NCBI GenBank assembly: GCA_016795425.1
Contig: JAEUHG010000002.1
Location: 46,644 to 110,643, forward strand
Direction: 5' to 3'
Length of the DNA: 64,000 bases
From: Verrucomicrobiales bacterium
GTDB lineage: Bacteria > Verrucomicrobiota > Verrucomicrobiia > Limisphaerales > CAIMTB01
This document shows positions 34,511 to 45,800 of this stretch, piece by piece. The notes beneath the pieces were generated by a model, which was not told where the DNA came from, searched no databases, and saw only the letters and a program-made list of their open reading frames with translations. Each line of letters starts with the position of its first letter. Position 1 is the first letter of the stretch. The translations under genes were made by a program, and so were the position numbers.

Positions 34511-35836
34511 ATGAACGCCCCTCATGTGTCGACCCGGCCCGCGCTCTCGCGGCGCAGCTTTCTTCGCGGTGCCGGCGTGCTGGTCACGTTGCCGCTCCTG
34601 GATGCCATGGCGCCGGCTTTTGCGAGCGCGGCGAGGACGGCGCGCGAGACGCCGGGCGGCAAGCCGCGTCGATTCCTGGGTATCTGCAACAACCTGGGCT
34701 TGCTGCCGGAACCCTTTTTTCCGCAGGAGCCAGGCCGAGGCTATGCGTTGTCGCCCTATCTGGAGATCCTCAAGGAGTATCGCGACGATTTCACCGTATT
34801 CAGCGGCGTCTGGCATCCGGAGGTGGACGGCGGACATCCGGCTGACAATTGCTTCCTTACCGCCGCACCGCATCCGGGCAGTGCCGGGTTCAAGAACACC
34901 ATCTCGCTGGATCAGTACCTGGCGGAGCGGATCGGGTATTTGACGCGCTTTCCGTCCCTCACCCTGGGTGTGAATGTGCAGCAAGGGATCCGATCGTTAT
35001 CGTGGACGGGATCCGGAGTGATGATTCCCTGCGAAGAGAAGGCGGCCGACGTATTTGCGCGGATGTTTCTCCAGGGTACTCAGGCGGAGACGGAGGCCCA
35101 GGTTCGGAAGCTGGAGACGGGCAGAAGCATTCTGGATGCAGTCGCCGGACAGTTGAAGTCGTTGGAGAAATCCGTGGGCCACCGCGACCGCGATCGGTTG
35201 GATCAATACTTCACCAGTGTCCGTGACCTGGAACAGCGGCTCCAGATGTCGAGAGAATGGGAAGACCGACCCAAACCGAGCGTCAGCGTGCCGGCGCCGT
35301 TGGATCCGGCGAGTCCGAAGGCTTACATGGACAAGGTGAAGCTCATGTATGACATGGCCCGATTGGCTTTTGAAACGGACTCCACGCGGTCCATTTCGCT
35401 GCTGCTCGACAGCGTGAATTCGCCGGCCATTGAGTTTGGAGAGACCAAAACCACCGATGGTTATCACAATCTTTCCCATCACGGCAGGTCCGCGGAGAAG
35501 TTGAAGCAGTTGAAGGTCATCGACGAGTGGCACATGAAACTGCTGGCGGAACTGTTCGACGCATTGAAGGCGGCACGCGAGGACGGCGAGCCGTTGCTCG
35601 ACCGCACCATGATTCTTTACGGGTCGAATCTTGGGAACGCCAACACCCACGTGACCACCAACCTTCCGGCTCTGTTCGCCGGCGGCGGCTTCAAACACGG
35701 CCAACACCTTGCCTTCGATCGGCAGCACAATTATCCGCTGCCCAACCTGTTTGTCTCGATGCTCCAACGGTTCGGGCTCGAGACGGACAGGTTCGCCTCG
35801 GCGACCGGGACCATGCGGGGGTTGGAACTCGCCTGA
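34511..35836 (+). CDS. DUF1552 Tat-exported protein, partner of the DUF1592 protein
   Basis: A 441-residue protein with a Tat signal ([10 protein letters not shown], residues 14-23). DUF1552 features are the early [25 protein letters not shown], the central [15 protein letters not shown] helix and the C-terminal [10 protein letters not shown] with [12 protein letters not shown]. It belongs to the alkaline-phosphatase-like/DUF1501 fold class in broad outline. It lies 40 nt after the DUF1592 gene and is the standard second member of that pair. A hairpin overlaps its stop codon. Confidence 0.9.
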   Translation: MNAPHVSTRPALSRRSFLRGAGVLVTLPLLDAMAPAFASAARTARETPGGKPRRFLGICNNLGLLPEPFFPQEPGRGYALSPYLEILKEYRDDFTVFSGVWHPEVDGGHPADNCFLTAAPHPGSAGFKNTISLDQYLAERIGYLTRFPSLTLGVNVQQGIRSLSWTGSGVMIPCEEKAADVFARMFLQGTQAETEAQVRKLETGRSILDAVAGQLKSLEKSVGHRDRDRLDQYFTSVRDLEQRLQMSREWEDRPKPSVSVPAPLDPASPKAYMDKVKLMYDMARLAFETDSTRSISLLLDSVNSPAIEFGETKTTDGYHNLSHHGRSAEKLKQLKVIDEWHMKLLAELFDALKAAREDGEPLLDRTMILYGSNLGNANTHVTTNLPALFAGGGFKHGQHLAFDRQHNYPLPNLFVSMLQRFGLETDRFASATGTMRGLELA

Positions 35837-35862
35837 AGGCATCAGGCGGGATGGCGGCCGCC
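35830..35862. terminator. Hairpin and palindrome between convergent genes
   Basis: cgcctga (35830-35836, containing the TGA stop) pairs with tcaggcg (35842-35848) over a 5-nt loop. It is followed by the 10-bp palindrome ggcggccgcc (35853-35862). The element sits in the 30-nt gap between the DUF1552 gene and the convergent permease gene, so a bidirectional terminator is plausible. No T-run. Confidence 0.45.
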
Positions 35863-35866
35863 CGTT

Positions 35867-38266
35867 CTATTCCCCGCGCAACGCGGCCAACGGGGAGATA
35901 CGCGAAGCATGCCGGGCTGGAAGCCAACAGGCGGCGAACGCGGTGGCCAGGAGCACCAGGGACCCGACGCCGAATGACACCGGGTCGAAGGGGGTGACGC
36001 CGAAGAGGAGGTCGGCGAGAAAGCGGCTCAGCGCGAAGGCGCCCGAAAGCCCCAAGACCAGTCCCACGGCTGCCAACCGGATTCCCTGTCGCAGGACCAG
36101 GCTCAAGACCTCGGAGGGCAACGCGCCCAAGGCCAGCCGAATGCCCAGTTCCGCGGTGCGTTGGCAAACGTGCGAAGTGATGACGCCGTAGAGGCCGAGG
36201 GCGGCCAAGGCAAGGGCCATCCCGGCGAACACGCCGAGCAGTTGCGCCGAAATCCGTCGCTGGGCCACCGAGGCGTCCAGTAGTTGGGTGAGCGTGCGAA
36301 CTTTTTCCAGCGGTTGGTCTGGATCAACGACGTCCAGCTCGGCGCGGACGGCGCGGGTGATGTCGCTCGTGTCACGCGAGGTGCGAATGACCAGCGACAT
36401 CACGCCCCAGCAACGTTGCCCGTAGGCACGGTAGACCTCGCCTTGGGGAGGTTGGTCAAGGGCATGTCGACGGATGTCCGTGACGACACCAATGATTTCC
36501 GCCGCGCGCGCGCCGTCGCCAAGTCGGAGTCGTTGACCCAGGGGATTCGAGCCCAGGCCGAATCGTTTGGCAAAGGTCTCGTCGACGATCACCACGTCGG
36601 ATGTTCCAACGCGGTCGGCCTCGGTAAAATCCCGCCCGGCAAGGAACGGGATTTGCAGGGTGCGGAAGTAATCTGGACTGATCTGCGAATAACCTGCCTG
36701 GCGCGCGTCCTCCCGGCCTGGGGGGCGGACGCCGACCACTTCGACGGCAGTGCCCATCTGGTTTTCGGCCAGGGGGAGGCCAAGGATAAGGCCGGCGGAT
36801 GTCACTCCCGGTAATGCCCGCACTTTCTCGATGAGCCGACTGAAGAAACGCTCGCGATCGGCGTCCTGGGGATACCGTAGTTCCGGCAAGGCGATCTGGA
36901 GCGTGACGACGTTCTCCGGGTTGAAGCCGGCGGGCTGCGACAGGACCTGGAGGAAACTGCGGATCAGCAGACCGGCTCCTGAGAGCAGGATCACGGAGAG
37001 GGAAAGCTGAGCGACGACGAGGATTTGTCGTGATGTTTGGCGCTGGCCTGAGGTCGCTCCGCGGTAGCCCAAGGCAGGCTTTTCCTGGGTGCTGGTGAAC
37101 GTCTGCAACGCCGGGGCCAGTCCGAAGACGATTCCTGTCATCAACACCAGAGCGCCAGCGACCGCCCATACGCTGGGGTCGAAGGAGATCTCGGGGCCGA
37201 GGAAGCTCAACGCAGGCGGGGCGAGCCTGGGAATGACGTTCAGGGAGGCTTGCGCCAGGGCCAAACCTCCCAGGCCACCCGCCGCCGCGAGGACCAGCCC
37301 TTCGGCCAGGAGTTGTCGCAGGATCGGCCAGCGTCCCGCCCCGAGCGCGGCACGAATCGCGAATTCCCGCGTGCGGGCCGCGGACCGGGTCAGGAGCAGG
37401 TTGGCAATATTGACGCAGGCGATCAGCAGGACGAATCCGACGGCGCCGAGGAGTACGAACAAGGGGCGTCGTGATGATCCCACCAGCACTTCGCGATAGG
37501 ACAGGACCTCGGCACCCCAGTCGCGGCTGTCCGGGTCGGTCTGAGAGAGACGTTGGCTGACTAGATCCAACTCGGCCTTGGCCTGTTCGAGGCTCGTCCC
37601 TGTCTTCAATCGTCCAACGACCTGAAGGGTGTGCGCGTGCCGTTGCTGAAGTTCATCGGGAGCGAAGGCCAAGGGTGTCCACACGTCGATGCCGGCTTCA
37701 GGAAAGTGGGTGCGAGGCGGCATGACACCGATGACCTGGTAGGGTTCGAAATTCAATTGAAGCGTTTGCCCAATGATCCCGGCGTCGCTGCCCAGTCGAC
37801 GCAGCCAGAATTCGTGACTGACGAGGACCACGCGATGATTGCCGGGGATCTCCTCTTCAGGTCGAAATCCACGGCCCAGGATGGGTTGCAGGTGGAGGAG
37901 GTCGAACACGTTTGCCGACAAACGTCGTCCGTTGAGGCTTTCGGCGGAACCACGGCCGGTCAGCGAGTAGGATTCGCCGCTGACGGCCCCCAAACCCTCG
38001 AATGCCGTGGTCTCTTTCCGCCAGTGAAGGAGCATAGGCGGCGCAACAGGCCCCGGGGAAGCTCCCGGGCGTTGCGGCGTTTCGAGAAGGGTCACGAGAC
38101 GTTCCGGTTGCGGGTACGGGAGCGGCTGAATCAAGACGGCGTTGACGACGCTGAAGATGGATGTGGTCGCTCCGATTCCAAGCGACAGCGTCAGGATGGC
38201 TATGGCCGAGAATCCCGGATGCTTCAAAAGTTGGCGAAGGGCGAATCGAAGGTCACGCATGGGCAT
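35867..38266 (-). CDS. Duplicated orphan ABC permease (ADOP, MacB/FtsX-like)
   Basis: A 799-residue protein. The N-terminus [19 protein letters not shown] with [14 protein letters not shown] is the hallmark of acidobacterial duplicated orphan permeases. A first MacB-like periplasmic domain (about residues 50-250) is followed by an FtsX three-helix block ([35 protein letters not shown]). A second periplasmic domain and a second FtsX block follow ([21 protein letters not shown] near residue 715). There is no ABC ATPase gene next to it, as usual for this family. Start ATG 38266; an ATG at 38260 is equally possible. Confidence 0.9.
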   Translation of the reverse strand: MPMRDLRFALRQLLKHPGFSAIAILTLSLGIGATTSIFSVVNAVLIQPLPYPQPERLVTLLETPQRPGASPGPVAPPMLLHWRKETTAFEGLGAVSGESYSLTGRGSAESLNGRRLSANVFDLLHLQPILGRGFRPEEEIPGNHRVVLVSHEFWLRRLGSDAGIIGQTLQLNFEPYQVIGVMPPRTHFPEAGIDVWTPLAFAPDELQQRHAHTLQVVGRLKTGTSLEQAKAELDLVSQRLSQTDPDSRDWGAEVLSYREVLVGSSRRPLFVLLGAVGFVLLIACVNIANLLLTRSAARTREFAIRAALGAGRWPILRQLLAEGLVLAAAGGLGGLALAQASLNVIPRLAPPALSFLGPEISFDPSVWAVAGALVLMTGIVFGLAPALQTFTSTQEKPALGYRGATSGQRQTSRQILVVAQLSLSVILLSGAGLLIRSFLQVLSQPAGFNPENVVTLQIALPELRYPQDADRERFFSRLIEKVRALPGVTSAGLILGLPLAENQMGTAVEVVGVRPPGREDARQAGYSQISPDYFRTLQIPFLAGRDFTEADRVGTSDVVIVDETFAKRFGLGSNPLGQRLRLGDGARAAEIIGVVTDIRRHALDQPPQGEVYRAYGQRCWGVMSLVIRTSRDTSDITRAVRAELDVVDPDQPLEKVRTLTQLLDASVAQRRISAQLLGVFAGMALALAALGLYGVITSHVCQRTAELGIRLALGALPSEVLSLVLRQGIRLAAVGLVLGLSGAFALSRFLADLLFGVTPFDPVSFGVGSLVLLATAFAACWLPARHASRISPLAALRGE

Positions 38267-38298
38267 GTCGGATCGGCGTTAAGATCCGCAAACCGCGT

Positions 38299-38315
38299 TG
38301 GCACGAGGCATGCCA
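38299..38315 (-). promoter_or_regulatory. Inverted repeat with sigma54-like spacing upstream of the permease gene
   Basis: TGGCA (38299-38303) and TGCCA (38311-38315) flank 7 nt. On the minus strand the same bases read TGGCATG-CCTC-GTGC, i.e. GG-N10-GC with near-consensus flanks of a -24/-12 promoter, placed 33 nt before ATG 38266. It could equally be a regulator-binding dyad. The evidence is short-motif matching only. Confidence 0.25.
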
Positions 38316-38528
38316 GGCGCTTCTCGATCTTGCCACTCGCCCACTCGATGCTTTTCGGGACGAAGTTGGGATGATGTCTTCCCGGGATCGGGAAGTCGGA
38401 TGGGGCGTGCCTGTCCGGTGTGGCCCATGGCGGAGCGACGCCGCATTTTAACCCTCTCATCGAGAGAGAGGAATTGGGGGGTCAACCCACACGAACTCCC
38501 TTCGGTGCCTCGGTAGTGGAACCGCGGC

Positions 38529-39080
38529 TCACGGGTGGATGGCGACTTGGTTGAGATGCTCCCAATCCGCCAGCGTCGCCGGTCCTTTCTGGTACTCCAT
38601 GAGGATTTTCCAGGTGGTGCGCTTCACCAATAGGGCTTCGAAGTGGACGAAATTGGTTTTGGCCTGCCCGGTGGCGTCGGTGGTGGCGTAACGGAAGATG
38701 CCGGTCTCATGGGCGGTGGTGGCGTCTCCCAGGCGCTGGCTAAAGCGGAATTCAACGCTCGCTGTCATGTTGCCGGCTCGAGTATCGAGGAATCCGGGCT
38801 TCCACCGTTCCAAAGCCTGGGCCAACGGATAACTCGTCTTGGAAGTTCCCGAGACCAAGACGCCTTCCTCGTGGCAGGTGGCCCGGTACCCTTCGAAATC
38901 GCCTTCGCGCACCGATCGCGATACGGCGCCCCAATAGGCGTCGAGTTCGGACCGCCTCGCGCGGTCGTCCGGAGTCGCCGCACTCCAGCCGGAAATCACC
39001 CACGCCAGCGAAATCGATAAGCAGGCGAGCGGAGCCAACCAACGGCATCGGTTCAGGCAGTGCATGCGGAACTCTATCAT
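38529..39080 (-). CDS. Exported SnoaL/DUF4440-like protein
   Basis: A 183-residue protein with a signal peptide (core LAPLACLSISLAWVISG). The mature part has the cystatin-like pattern of the SnoaL/NTF2 family: DAYWGAVSRSVREGDFEGYRA, then GVLVSGTSKTSYPLAQALERW, and a sheet ending TTWKILMEYQKG. ATG 39080 overlaps the histidine kinase stop by 4 nt (ATGA), so it is translationally coupled to the two-component system. It may be a sensor partner or a regulated stress protein. Function not established. Confidence 0.75.
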   Translation of the reverse strand: MIEFRMHCLNRCRWLAPLACLSISLAWVISGWSAATPDDRARRSELDAYWGAVSRSVREGDFEGYRATCHEEGVLVSGTSKTSYPLAQALERWKPGFLDTRAGNMTASVEFRFSQRLGDATTAHETGIFRYATTDATGQAKTNFVHFEALLVKRTTWKILMEYQKGPATLADWEHLNQVAIHP

Positions 39081-40468
39081 GCGGAGGCAGGCAAGCGAAC
39101 TGTGAAGGTGCTGCCCTTGCCGAGTTGACTCGCCACCTCGATGCGGCCGCCGTGGGCCTCGACCAGTGTCTTGACGATCGCCAGTCCCAGGCCCGCGCCG
39201 CCTTGATCGCGCGAGCGCGAGACGTCTACCCGATAGAAGCGGTCGAACAAACGGGGTTGGTGTTCCGGGGCGATACCGCGTCCGGCATCGCGCACCTGGA
39301 TGGTCGCCTGTTGGGAATCGCCTTCGACCATGATTTGCACCGCCTCCTGCGGTGGCGAATAGCGCACGGCATTCTCCACCAGATTGAAGATCACCCGATC
39401 CAAGGCCACGGGGTCGCCGTTGAGGGTGGTGGTTCCCCGGGCATCGAGATGGAGAGCAACCTGGCGGTCGGCAGCCACGGTTTCGAGACGGTCCACCACT
39501 TCGCGGCAGACCACGGCGAGATCGATCGTCTCGCGGCGGTTGAGGACTTGTCCGGCGTCCGCGCGGGCGAGGGTCAGGAGGTTGTCGACGAGGCGCGACA
39601 GACGTTCCAGTTCGTCGCAATTGCTGGTCAGGATCTCGCGGTACTCATCTCCGGGCCGTTCGCGGCGCAGGGCGACCTCGATTTCACCCCGGAGAATGGT
39701 CAACGGCGTTCGCAGTTCGTGAGAGGCGTCAGCGAGGAATTGCTGTTGCTGGCGGTGGACTCCCGAGAGGCGATCGAGGAGAGCGTTGACGGAGGTGATC
39801 AAGGGGCGGAGTTCCGGGGCCCGGTGAGGCACGAAGAGACGTTGGGTGGCGAAGGTGGACGCACCGAGCTGGCGAGCCGATTCAGCGACCACATCCAGCG
39901 ACCGAATCCAAAAGGCCAGCATCCAGGAGGCGAATCCCATGACCGCAAGCCACGCGGTGCCGTAGGTGGTGAGGAGGATTTGGCGTAGCGGACGAACCTC
40001 ATTCTGCCAACGTCTCAACGGGACGCAGGTCTGGGCCCAGCCCGTGACGATGTGGCGGCCATCGACGCGGTATACCGGGTAATACGCCACGGTCATGGGC
40101 TCGGGCTCCGTGACGAAATCCTGGAAGATGTCCATGTGAGGGTCCTGCAGGTCGAGGACCTGCGGATTGAAGGGGATCTCGTAGGACAGGTTGGTGGTGC
40201 TGCCAAGGCGATGGCCGGTCGCATCGAAGAGGGTGAAGAGGAATTGTTGTTGGGCGGCCGTGAACGCGCCGCGCAGCCAGGGTTCGAACGTCGGCTGATC
40301 CACCGGGATGTAGCGCGAGCATAGGACCGCCTTGTCGCCGGCCATCTGTCGCGCCGAAGCCAATACCATGCGGTCCAAGGAGCGCAGGGTGAGCCAGGCC
40401 GAGATCCCCAGGGCGGCGCCCAGGATCAATCCGAGACCGCACAGGAGCCGGGTCCGGGTGGAGAACAT
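39077..40468 (-). CDS. Membrane sensor histidine kinase
   Basis: A 463-residue protein. Membrane helices lie at about residues 8-28 and 165-187, enclosing a ~135-residue periplasmic sensor region. A HAMP-like linker leads to the HisKA domain with H250 in FLADASHELRTPL. The catalytic domain has NLVENAVRYSPP (N box), RDAGRGI (G1), FDRFYRV (F) and GGAGLGLAIVKTLVEAHGG (G2). It lies 57 nt downstream of the response regulator gene. It forms an operon with a prepilin-like gene upstream and a SnoaL-like gene downstream. Ligand unknown. Confidence 0.93.
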   Translation of the reverse strand: MFSTRTRLLCGLGLILGAALGISAWLTLRSLDRMVLASARQMAGDKAVLCSRYIPVDQPTFEPWLRGAFTAAQQQFLFTLFDATGHRLGSTTNLSYEIPFNPQVLDLQDPHMDIFQDFVTEPEPMTVAYYPVYRVDGRHIVTGWAQTCVPLRRWQNEVRPLRQILLTTYGTAWLAVMGFASWMLAFWIRSLDVVAESARQLGASTFATQRLFVPHRAPELRPLITSVNALLDRLSGVHRQQQQFLADASHELRTPLTILRGEIEVALRRERPGDEYREILTSNCDELERLSRLVDNLLTLARADAGQVLNRRETIDLAVVCREVVDRLETVAADRQVALHLDARGTTTLNGDPVALDRVIFNLVENAVRYSPPQEAVQIMVEGDSQQATIQVRDAGRGIAPEHQPRLFDRFYRVDVSRSRDQGGAGLGLAIVKTLVEAHGGRIEVASQLGKGSTFTVRLPASA

Positions 40469-40525
40469 GGCCTCAGGATGGAGCGTTCAGGGTGAAAGGC
40501 GAATGAATGGCGGATGAAAGGTATT

Positions 40526-41215
40526 TCATCCGGCCGTCTCATCATCGCGCGATCTGAGTTCGTAGCCCGCTCCGCGAACGGTCCGGATGAGACGACGGTC
40601 GAACCCACGTTCCAACTTCTCGCGCAGGTGATAGACCGTGACGTCGATGACGTTGCTCACGGAATCGAATTGCTCGTCCCAGACGTGCTCCGCGAGTTCG
40701 GTACGCGTGACGACCTGATCCGGGTGTCGCATGAAATGAGCCAGCACGCCGAATTCCCGGGCGGTGAGGGCGATGGGCTTGCCACCCCGGGTCACCTTGC
40801 GGGTGCGAAGGTCCAGGACAAGGTCGACGACCCGCAGCGTGATGGCGTCGTCTTGTTCGCTGCGACGAAGCAGGGCGCGGACGCGGGCCAGGAGCTCGGC
40901 GAAGGCGAAGGGTTTGACCAGATAGTCGTCGGCCCCGAGATCGAGTCCCTGGACGCGGTCGTCGAGGCTGTCTCGGGCGGTGAGCATGAGCACCCGGGTC
41001 TTGCAGCGCATGGTCCGGAGTTCCCGGATGACCTCGAAGCCGGTCTTTTTGGGGAGCAGGACGTCGAGAATGATGACGTCATACGGGGTGCTCAGAGCGC
41101 GGAATAGTCCGTCTTCGCCGTCGTGGGAAACGTCCACCGCGAAACGCTCCTCTTTGAGTCCGCGCTCCAGAAAACGGGCGACCTTGCGTTCGTCCTCCAC
41201 GATCAGAACACGCAT
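40526..41215 (-). CDS. OmpR/PhoB-family response regulator
   Basis: A 229-residue protein. The receiver domain has acidic E7/D8, phospho-acceptor D51 (VIILDVLLPKK), a Thr in LMLTARDS and Lys in YLVKPF. The winged-helix output domain has LTAREFGVLAHFMRHPDQVV and the recognition-helix region VIDVTVYHLREKLE, ending TVRGAGYELR. ATG 41215 (MRVLIVEDE) was chosen; an in-frame ATG at 41323 lies inside the prepilin gene. It starts 4 nt after the prepilin stop and precedes the kinase, so the three are co-transcribed. Confidence 0.93.
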   Translation of the reverse strand: MRVLIVEDERKVARFLERGLKEERFAVDVSHDGEDGLFRALSTPYDVIILDVLLPKKTGFEVIRELRTMRCKTRVLMLTARDSLDDRVQGLDLGADDYLVKPFAFAELLARVRALLRRSEQDDAITLRVVDLVLDLRTRKVTRGGKPIALTAREFGVLAHFMRHPDQVVTRTELAEHVWDEQFDSVSNVIDVTVYHLREKLERGFDRRLIRTVRGAGYELRSRDDETAG

Positions 41216-41219
41216 GGCG

Positions 41220-42023
41220 TCAGTAGAAACTGGTCCAGTTTCCGAAATGCCTCCAGGTGATGCGGGCGCGGGGGGCGAGATCGGCGTGTCCATCGGCGAA
41301 TCCCCGGCTGATGGACTCGGCACCGCCTCCGTTGATCTGAAAGCCGGAACTGGACTTGCGCGTGGGATGGCCGCCCCAGGCGACGGAGAGGTCGGTGGTG
41401 AACCCGTCGTGATAGAGGGTATCGGTGATGATGGGGCTGGTGGAGGTGCCCGGGTCCTCGAGTTTGGTGGGCCATCCCTCGGTCATGGTGTTGGTATTCA
41501 CTCGCGCGGTGGCTGGCATGACCTGGTATCCGGGCTGGCCGGAACGCGGCACCCACCAGCTGTGCTGGATGATGGCGAACCCGAAGGTCCAGCGCAGGCT
41601 GTAGTATCTGCGCAGGTCTTCATTGTTGGCGATTGGACGCTTCTGACTCTTCTGGAACCAGCTTTGCGCCTCGGTCAGTTCATCCGGGCGGGAGGGACAA
41701 AAGAACATGGGCACCGTCAGCCCGTAGTCCTGGACCGCTGGAATCATAGCGTCAGGAACGTCCCAGGGATTGTTGCCGATGCTGCCGAGCATCGGCAGTC
41801 GACCGCGGGCATCGTCGGTGGCGTACAGGTTTGCCGCGATGGCCCATTGTCGGAAATTGGAGAGGCAGTTGGTGACCTTGGCGCGGCGTTTCGCCTTCGC
41901 CAGGGCGGGTAAGAGCATGCTGGCCAGGATCGCGATGATGGCGATGACCACCAGCAGTTCGATCAGGGTGAACGCCCTGGGAAGTCGGCGGGGCTGCGTT
42001 GCGCGGTGTTGATAGACCATCAC
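41220..42023 (-). CDS. Type II secretion/type IV pilin-like prepilin
   Basis: A 267-residue protein. The prepilin leader is [13 protein letters not shown], followed by the hydrophobic helix [21 protein letters not shown]. The -1 residue is Ala instead of the more usual Gly, and Glu5 is present. The mature domain resembles the PVC prepilin group ([30 protein letters not shown]) and ends with GFADGHADL. Two adjacent start codons exist (42023 and 42020). It lies 4 nt upstream of a response regulator gene, an unusual partner for such a protein. Confidence 0.87.
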   Translation of the reverse strand: MMVYQHRATQPRRLPRAFTLIELLVVIAIIAILASMLLPALAKAKRRAKVTNCLSNFRQWAIAANLYATDDARGRLPMLGSIGNNPWDVPDAMIPAVQDYGLTVPMFFCPSRPDELTEAQSWFQKSQKRPIANNEDLRRYYSLRWTFGFAIIQHSWWVPRSGQPGYQVMPATARVNTNTMTEGWPTKLEDPGTSTSPIITDTLYHDGFTTDLSVAWGGHPTRKSSSGFQINGGGAESISRGFADGHADLAPRARITWRHFGNWTSFY

Positions 42024-42124
42024 GGGAATTGGATCTGGAAACTATCGTGCGTCCTGCGCACCGCAATGGGAATGTCCACGACGCTTCGTGACGAATGGGG
42101 CGTGGGGAGTCGGGGGAGGTTTCC

Positions 42125-42865
42125 TCAGCATTTCGCGGATTTTCGCTTCTTTCCGAGTCTTCCGAGTTTCTGGACTTTGAGGATATAGGCCGTGGCGTCG
42201 GGAACCTGGCAGTCGTTGTTTCCGAGGTCGGCTTGGATGGTCCCGTTGGCCCGGGCGGTTTCCAGCGCGAGTTCGGTCAGGGAGGTGACGTAGCAGCCCA
42301 CGGCGATGACGAAATTGTTCATCTGGTAGCGAACGGCGTCAGGGGCCGCATGGATGGACTTTCTGACCTGCACAAGCAGACGTCGAAGTTCGGCGAGATC
42401 GAGGTCGGCGTCGTCGGTGATTGAAATTCGGGCACTGTGAGTTGCCCATCCGATCGAGGCGATTCTGGGATCGGCATCCCGGATCCATTCGGCGGCGAGG
42501 GCAGGGCCGGCGGGACTGCCGGCGGCCACGGAAGGAACGGTGGTGCCTGGAAGGCAACCCCCGATGGCCTTGGCCGCCCAGTGCTTGAGATCGGCCGCGG
42601 TCATCCGTTCGTCGTCGGCGATGAGTCCGGCGAGGTACATGGCGTCGTAGACCCCGGAGTCATAGAGATCGAGCGCAAGTTGGTAGTCCTTGCGAATGAC
42701 TTTCTGGAATTTCTTCAACTCGCTGATCGGGACGCCGTAGCAGGGTTCCGGCACCTCGTGATTCCGGGTCATGACCCGTTTGTAACTCTCCTTACCAAGG
42801 GGTTTGAGAGCGGCGAGGATCTCAGCGACGGTCGGACGGTTCGATGGTGCAGAGGGCTTCTTCAT
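42125..42865 (-). CDS. AlkD-like DNA alkylation repair protein (HEAT-like)
   Basis: A 246-residue helical protein. The DNA alkylation repair family pattern is visible: ESYKRVMTRNHEVPEPCYGVPISELKKF at the start, DSGVYDAMYLAGLIADDERM in the middle and WATHSARI later. Family members are DNA glycosylases for bulky N3/N7 alkylpurines, built from HEAT-like repeats. The basic C-terminal tail (KLGRLGKKRKSAK) fits DNA contact. Only 3 nt separate its ATG from the stop of the haem-protein gene upstream, so it is probably the second gene of that operon. Confidence 0.85.
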   Translation of the reverse strand: MKKPSAPSNRPTVAEILAALKPLGKESYKRVMTRNHEVPEPCYGVPISELKKFQKVIRKDYQLALDLYDSGVYDAMYLAGLIADDERMTAADLKHWAAKAIGGCLPGTTVPSVAAGSPAGPALAAEWIRDADPRIASIGWATHSARISITDDADLDLAELRRLLVQVRKSIHAAPDAVRYQMNNFVIAVGCYVTSLTELALETARANGTIQADLGNNDCQVPDATAYILKVQKLGRLGKKRKSAKC

Positions 42866-42868
42866 TGG

Positions 42869-45800
42869 TCAGTGTTCCGACAGAAACTTCAGGAGTTCGA
42901 TTTGTTCCCGGGGACCGAGTTGTTCGAGCAACCCCTCGGGCATCAGGGATAATTCGCCTTTCGTCCGCTCGGTGATCTGGGCCTTGGCAATGACTTGCTC
43001 GGCGGTGGTGGTGCGCAACGTCAGGGCGCTGGTATTCTCATTGAGCACCAATCCTGAGATCACGTCTCCGGATTGGGTCTCCACCGTGGTCATTTGGAAG
43101 TCACCACCGACCACCGCATTCGGGTCAACGATGTTTTCGAGGAAGTAGCGGATTCCATTGCGTCCGGCCCCCGTAAGTTCGGGGCCGATGCGGGTGCCGT
43201 CCTGCCCGAGGACATGGCAGGGGGCGCAGAGTTTCTGGAAGTGCTGGCGGCCCGCTCCGCCATCGTAGGCCCAGAGTGGCGCCTCGTTGAAGATCACCTC
43301 GAGCTTGGCGATGAGAGCCTGTTTTTCGGCCGGGCTCGGTTTGATGCGCCCCCAGGTGGCGGCGACCCGCTGATCCACCTCGGTGTTTTTCAGCTCGGTG
43401 AGCTGCCGAACATAAAAGGCGGACAACTGATCCCGCTTGAGGCGCCCGTCAGCGACGGCGTCCAGAAGGGCGAGGGCCGAGCTGGCACGGCGCGTGAGGG
43501 TGTTCAGCGCTGCGGTGCGGTCGTCGGCTGAAAACTCCTGGAATCGGGTGAGGAGGGCTTTGGGGATTTCCGGCGAATCGAAACCGGCCAGGCGATCCAG
43601 GGTGGGGCGGCGAAAGTCGGGGTCATCGAGGAGGGCGAGGAACGCCGGAAGATTCTCGGCCGACGCGGCGCGTCCGAGCACCTCAAAGGCATGCTGGCGG
43701 TCCGCCTTGGAAGCGCCCTTATCGACGAGGGTTCGGCGGAGCCGTGGGTGCATGGAATGATCGCCCAGCACGCTGGCAATGCGTTCCGCATCGCGGCGTA
43801 CCTTGGCATCGGCGTGGGCATAGAGGTTTGGCGCGACGCGTCGCCAGGCCTCCGGCATGGTGACATTGGCGCGGGGCGCCATGGCGAGCCAGATGCCGGC
43901 GAGCCGGCGTCGCAGTGCCTCGCCGTCGAGATTGGCGACGGTGGCGATGGCTTTCTCGGCAACAGGGCCCTCCTGGGTCGCCGCATACCAATAGATCCAG
44001 TCGGCAAGCTGGGAGAGCGGGGTGGTCTGTGCAAGGGCAAGGGCCCGATCGGAGTGTTCCTGAAACCGGGTGGCCAGGGAATGCCACAGAAGGAAAGGGA
44101 GATTGCGGTCGGTGCGGTCCTCAGCATGCCCCGCCAGCGCCTCGAGAATCGGCCACGCGGTCTCCTTGGGAACACGTTGAGCCGCGCTGGCGAGGTAAAG
44201 TCGGACCACCGGCGAAGGATCGTTTTTCGCGAGCGCGATAAGGCGTTCCGCCAGGGAACGGGAGAGAGGCCCGTGCTCGGCAGCGAACTGGATACCCCAC
44301 GCGCGAACGTACGGGGCTGGGTCGCCGAGTGCGGTGGTGAGGGCGGATTCGGACAATCGACCGACACCGTGCGAAGCCCAGAGGGCGGCCAGTTGGAGTT
44401 CGGGCCGACGAGACTGGGTACGTGCTTCGTCCAGAGCGGTGAGGGCGTCGGGATCGATGGCGCGTTCCTGTGCGCGTTCCTGGAGCAACCGCCGGGCCGT
44501 GCGGCTGTACCAGGCATTCCTGTGGCTCAGTTGTTCGACGAGATCGAGGTCGGATTTGTCACGGAGGCTGACTTTGGCCGGCTTGAAGGTGGCGTCGAAC
44601 TGAAGGCGGTAGACACGGCCGTTGCCGCGGTCCCAGCGTTCCGTGTTCGGATTGTGGCAATGCTGTTGGTCGTACCAGTCGATGATGTAGACGGCACCGT
44701 CGGGTCCGTATTGGAGATCAATGGCGACGTACTTGGGGTCGGTGCAGAAGAGGTGGTCCTGGCCCGCGTGCACGGTATCGAATCCGGAACCCAGCGGACG
44801 ATGAATCTGCTGATTGATTTGGTGGCCGTGGAGGTTGTGGGTGAACAGGTGGCCGCGGTAGGTGTCCGGCCAGTTGTCGCCGAGGTAGATCATGGTGCCC
44901 ACGTGGGAATGGCCGCCGTAAATGGCATCGGTTCCAGGGGCACCGGCGCCGCCAGCGCCGTGGTCGTAGCGGGCCGAAGCCAGCAGGTAGTTGCGGAAGC
45001 CGGGGAAGTCGCCGGGCGGATCGGCGACGATGAAAGGGGCGTAGTTGGCGTTGGCCTGGTTCCAGAATTGGCCGCCCTGAATGACGTGCGTGGTGCCGCC
45101 GCGTCCCCAATAGCTTCGACAGTGCGTCATGAAAAGCTGCCCGCGTTCATCGTGGTCGAGACCCCATGGATTGCTGCCGCCGTGGGCGAAGATTTCGAAT
45201 TCGTGACGAACGGGGTGATAACGCCAGATGCCCGCTCGCAGTTCCTGGCGTTGGTTCTGGTCAGCGCCCGGTTTCCCGATGCGCGCGAAATTGAACACCC
45301 CTTGGATGCCGTAAAGCCAGCCGTCAGGGCCCCAGTGGAAGCTGTTCAGGCATTCGTGCGTGTCCTGAAAGCCGAACCCATCCAACAGCACCGTGGGCGG
45401 CGCGTCCGGGACATCATCGCGGTTGCGGTCGGGAATAAACAGCAGTTCGGGGGCCGCCCCGACCCATACGCCGCCGAAACCCAGTTCGAACCCGCTCACC
45501 AGGTTGAGTTTTTCGGCGAAAACCTTGTGAGTTTCGAACTGCCCGTCGCCATCGGCGTCTTCGAGAATGAGGAGTCGGTCGAGCCCCTCGCCGGGGGCGC
45601 GGCGGGTGGGATAACTGTAGGCTTCGGCAATCCACAGGCGGCCCCGGTCGTCGATGGCGAAGGCGACCGGTTGCCGGACGACCGGCTCGGCGGCGACGAG
45701 GAGGGCGCGAAAGCCTTCGGGAACGTACATCTGGGCGAGGGTTCGTTCGGCCTCGGATCGCAATGGAGAGGGCGTGGGATTGGGTTGGAGATGGCGCAGG

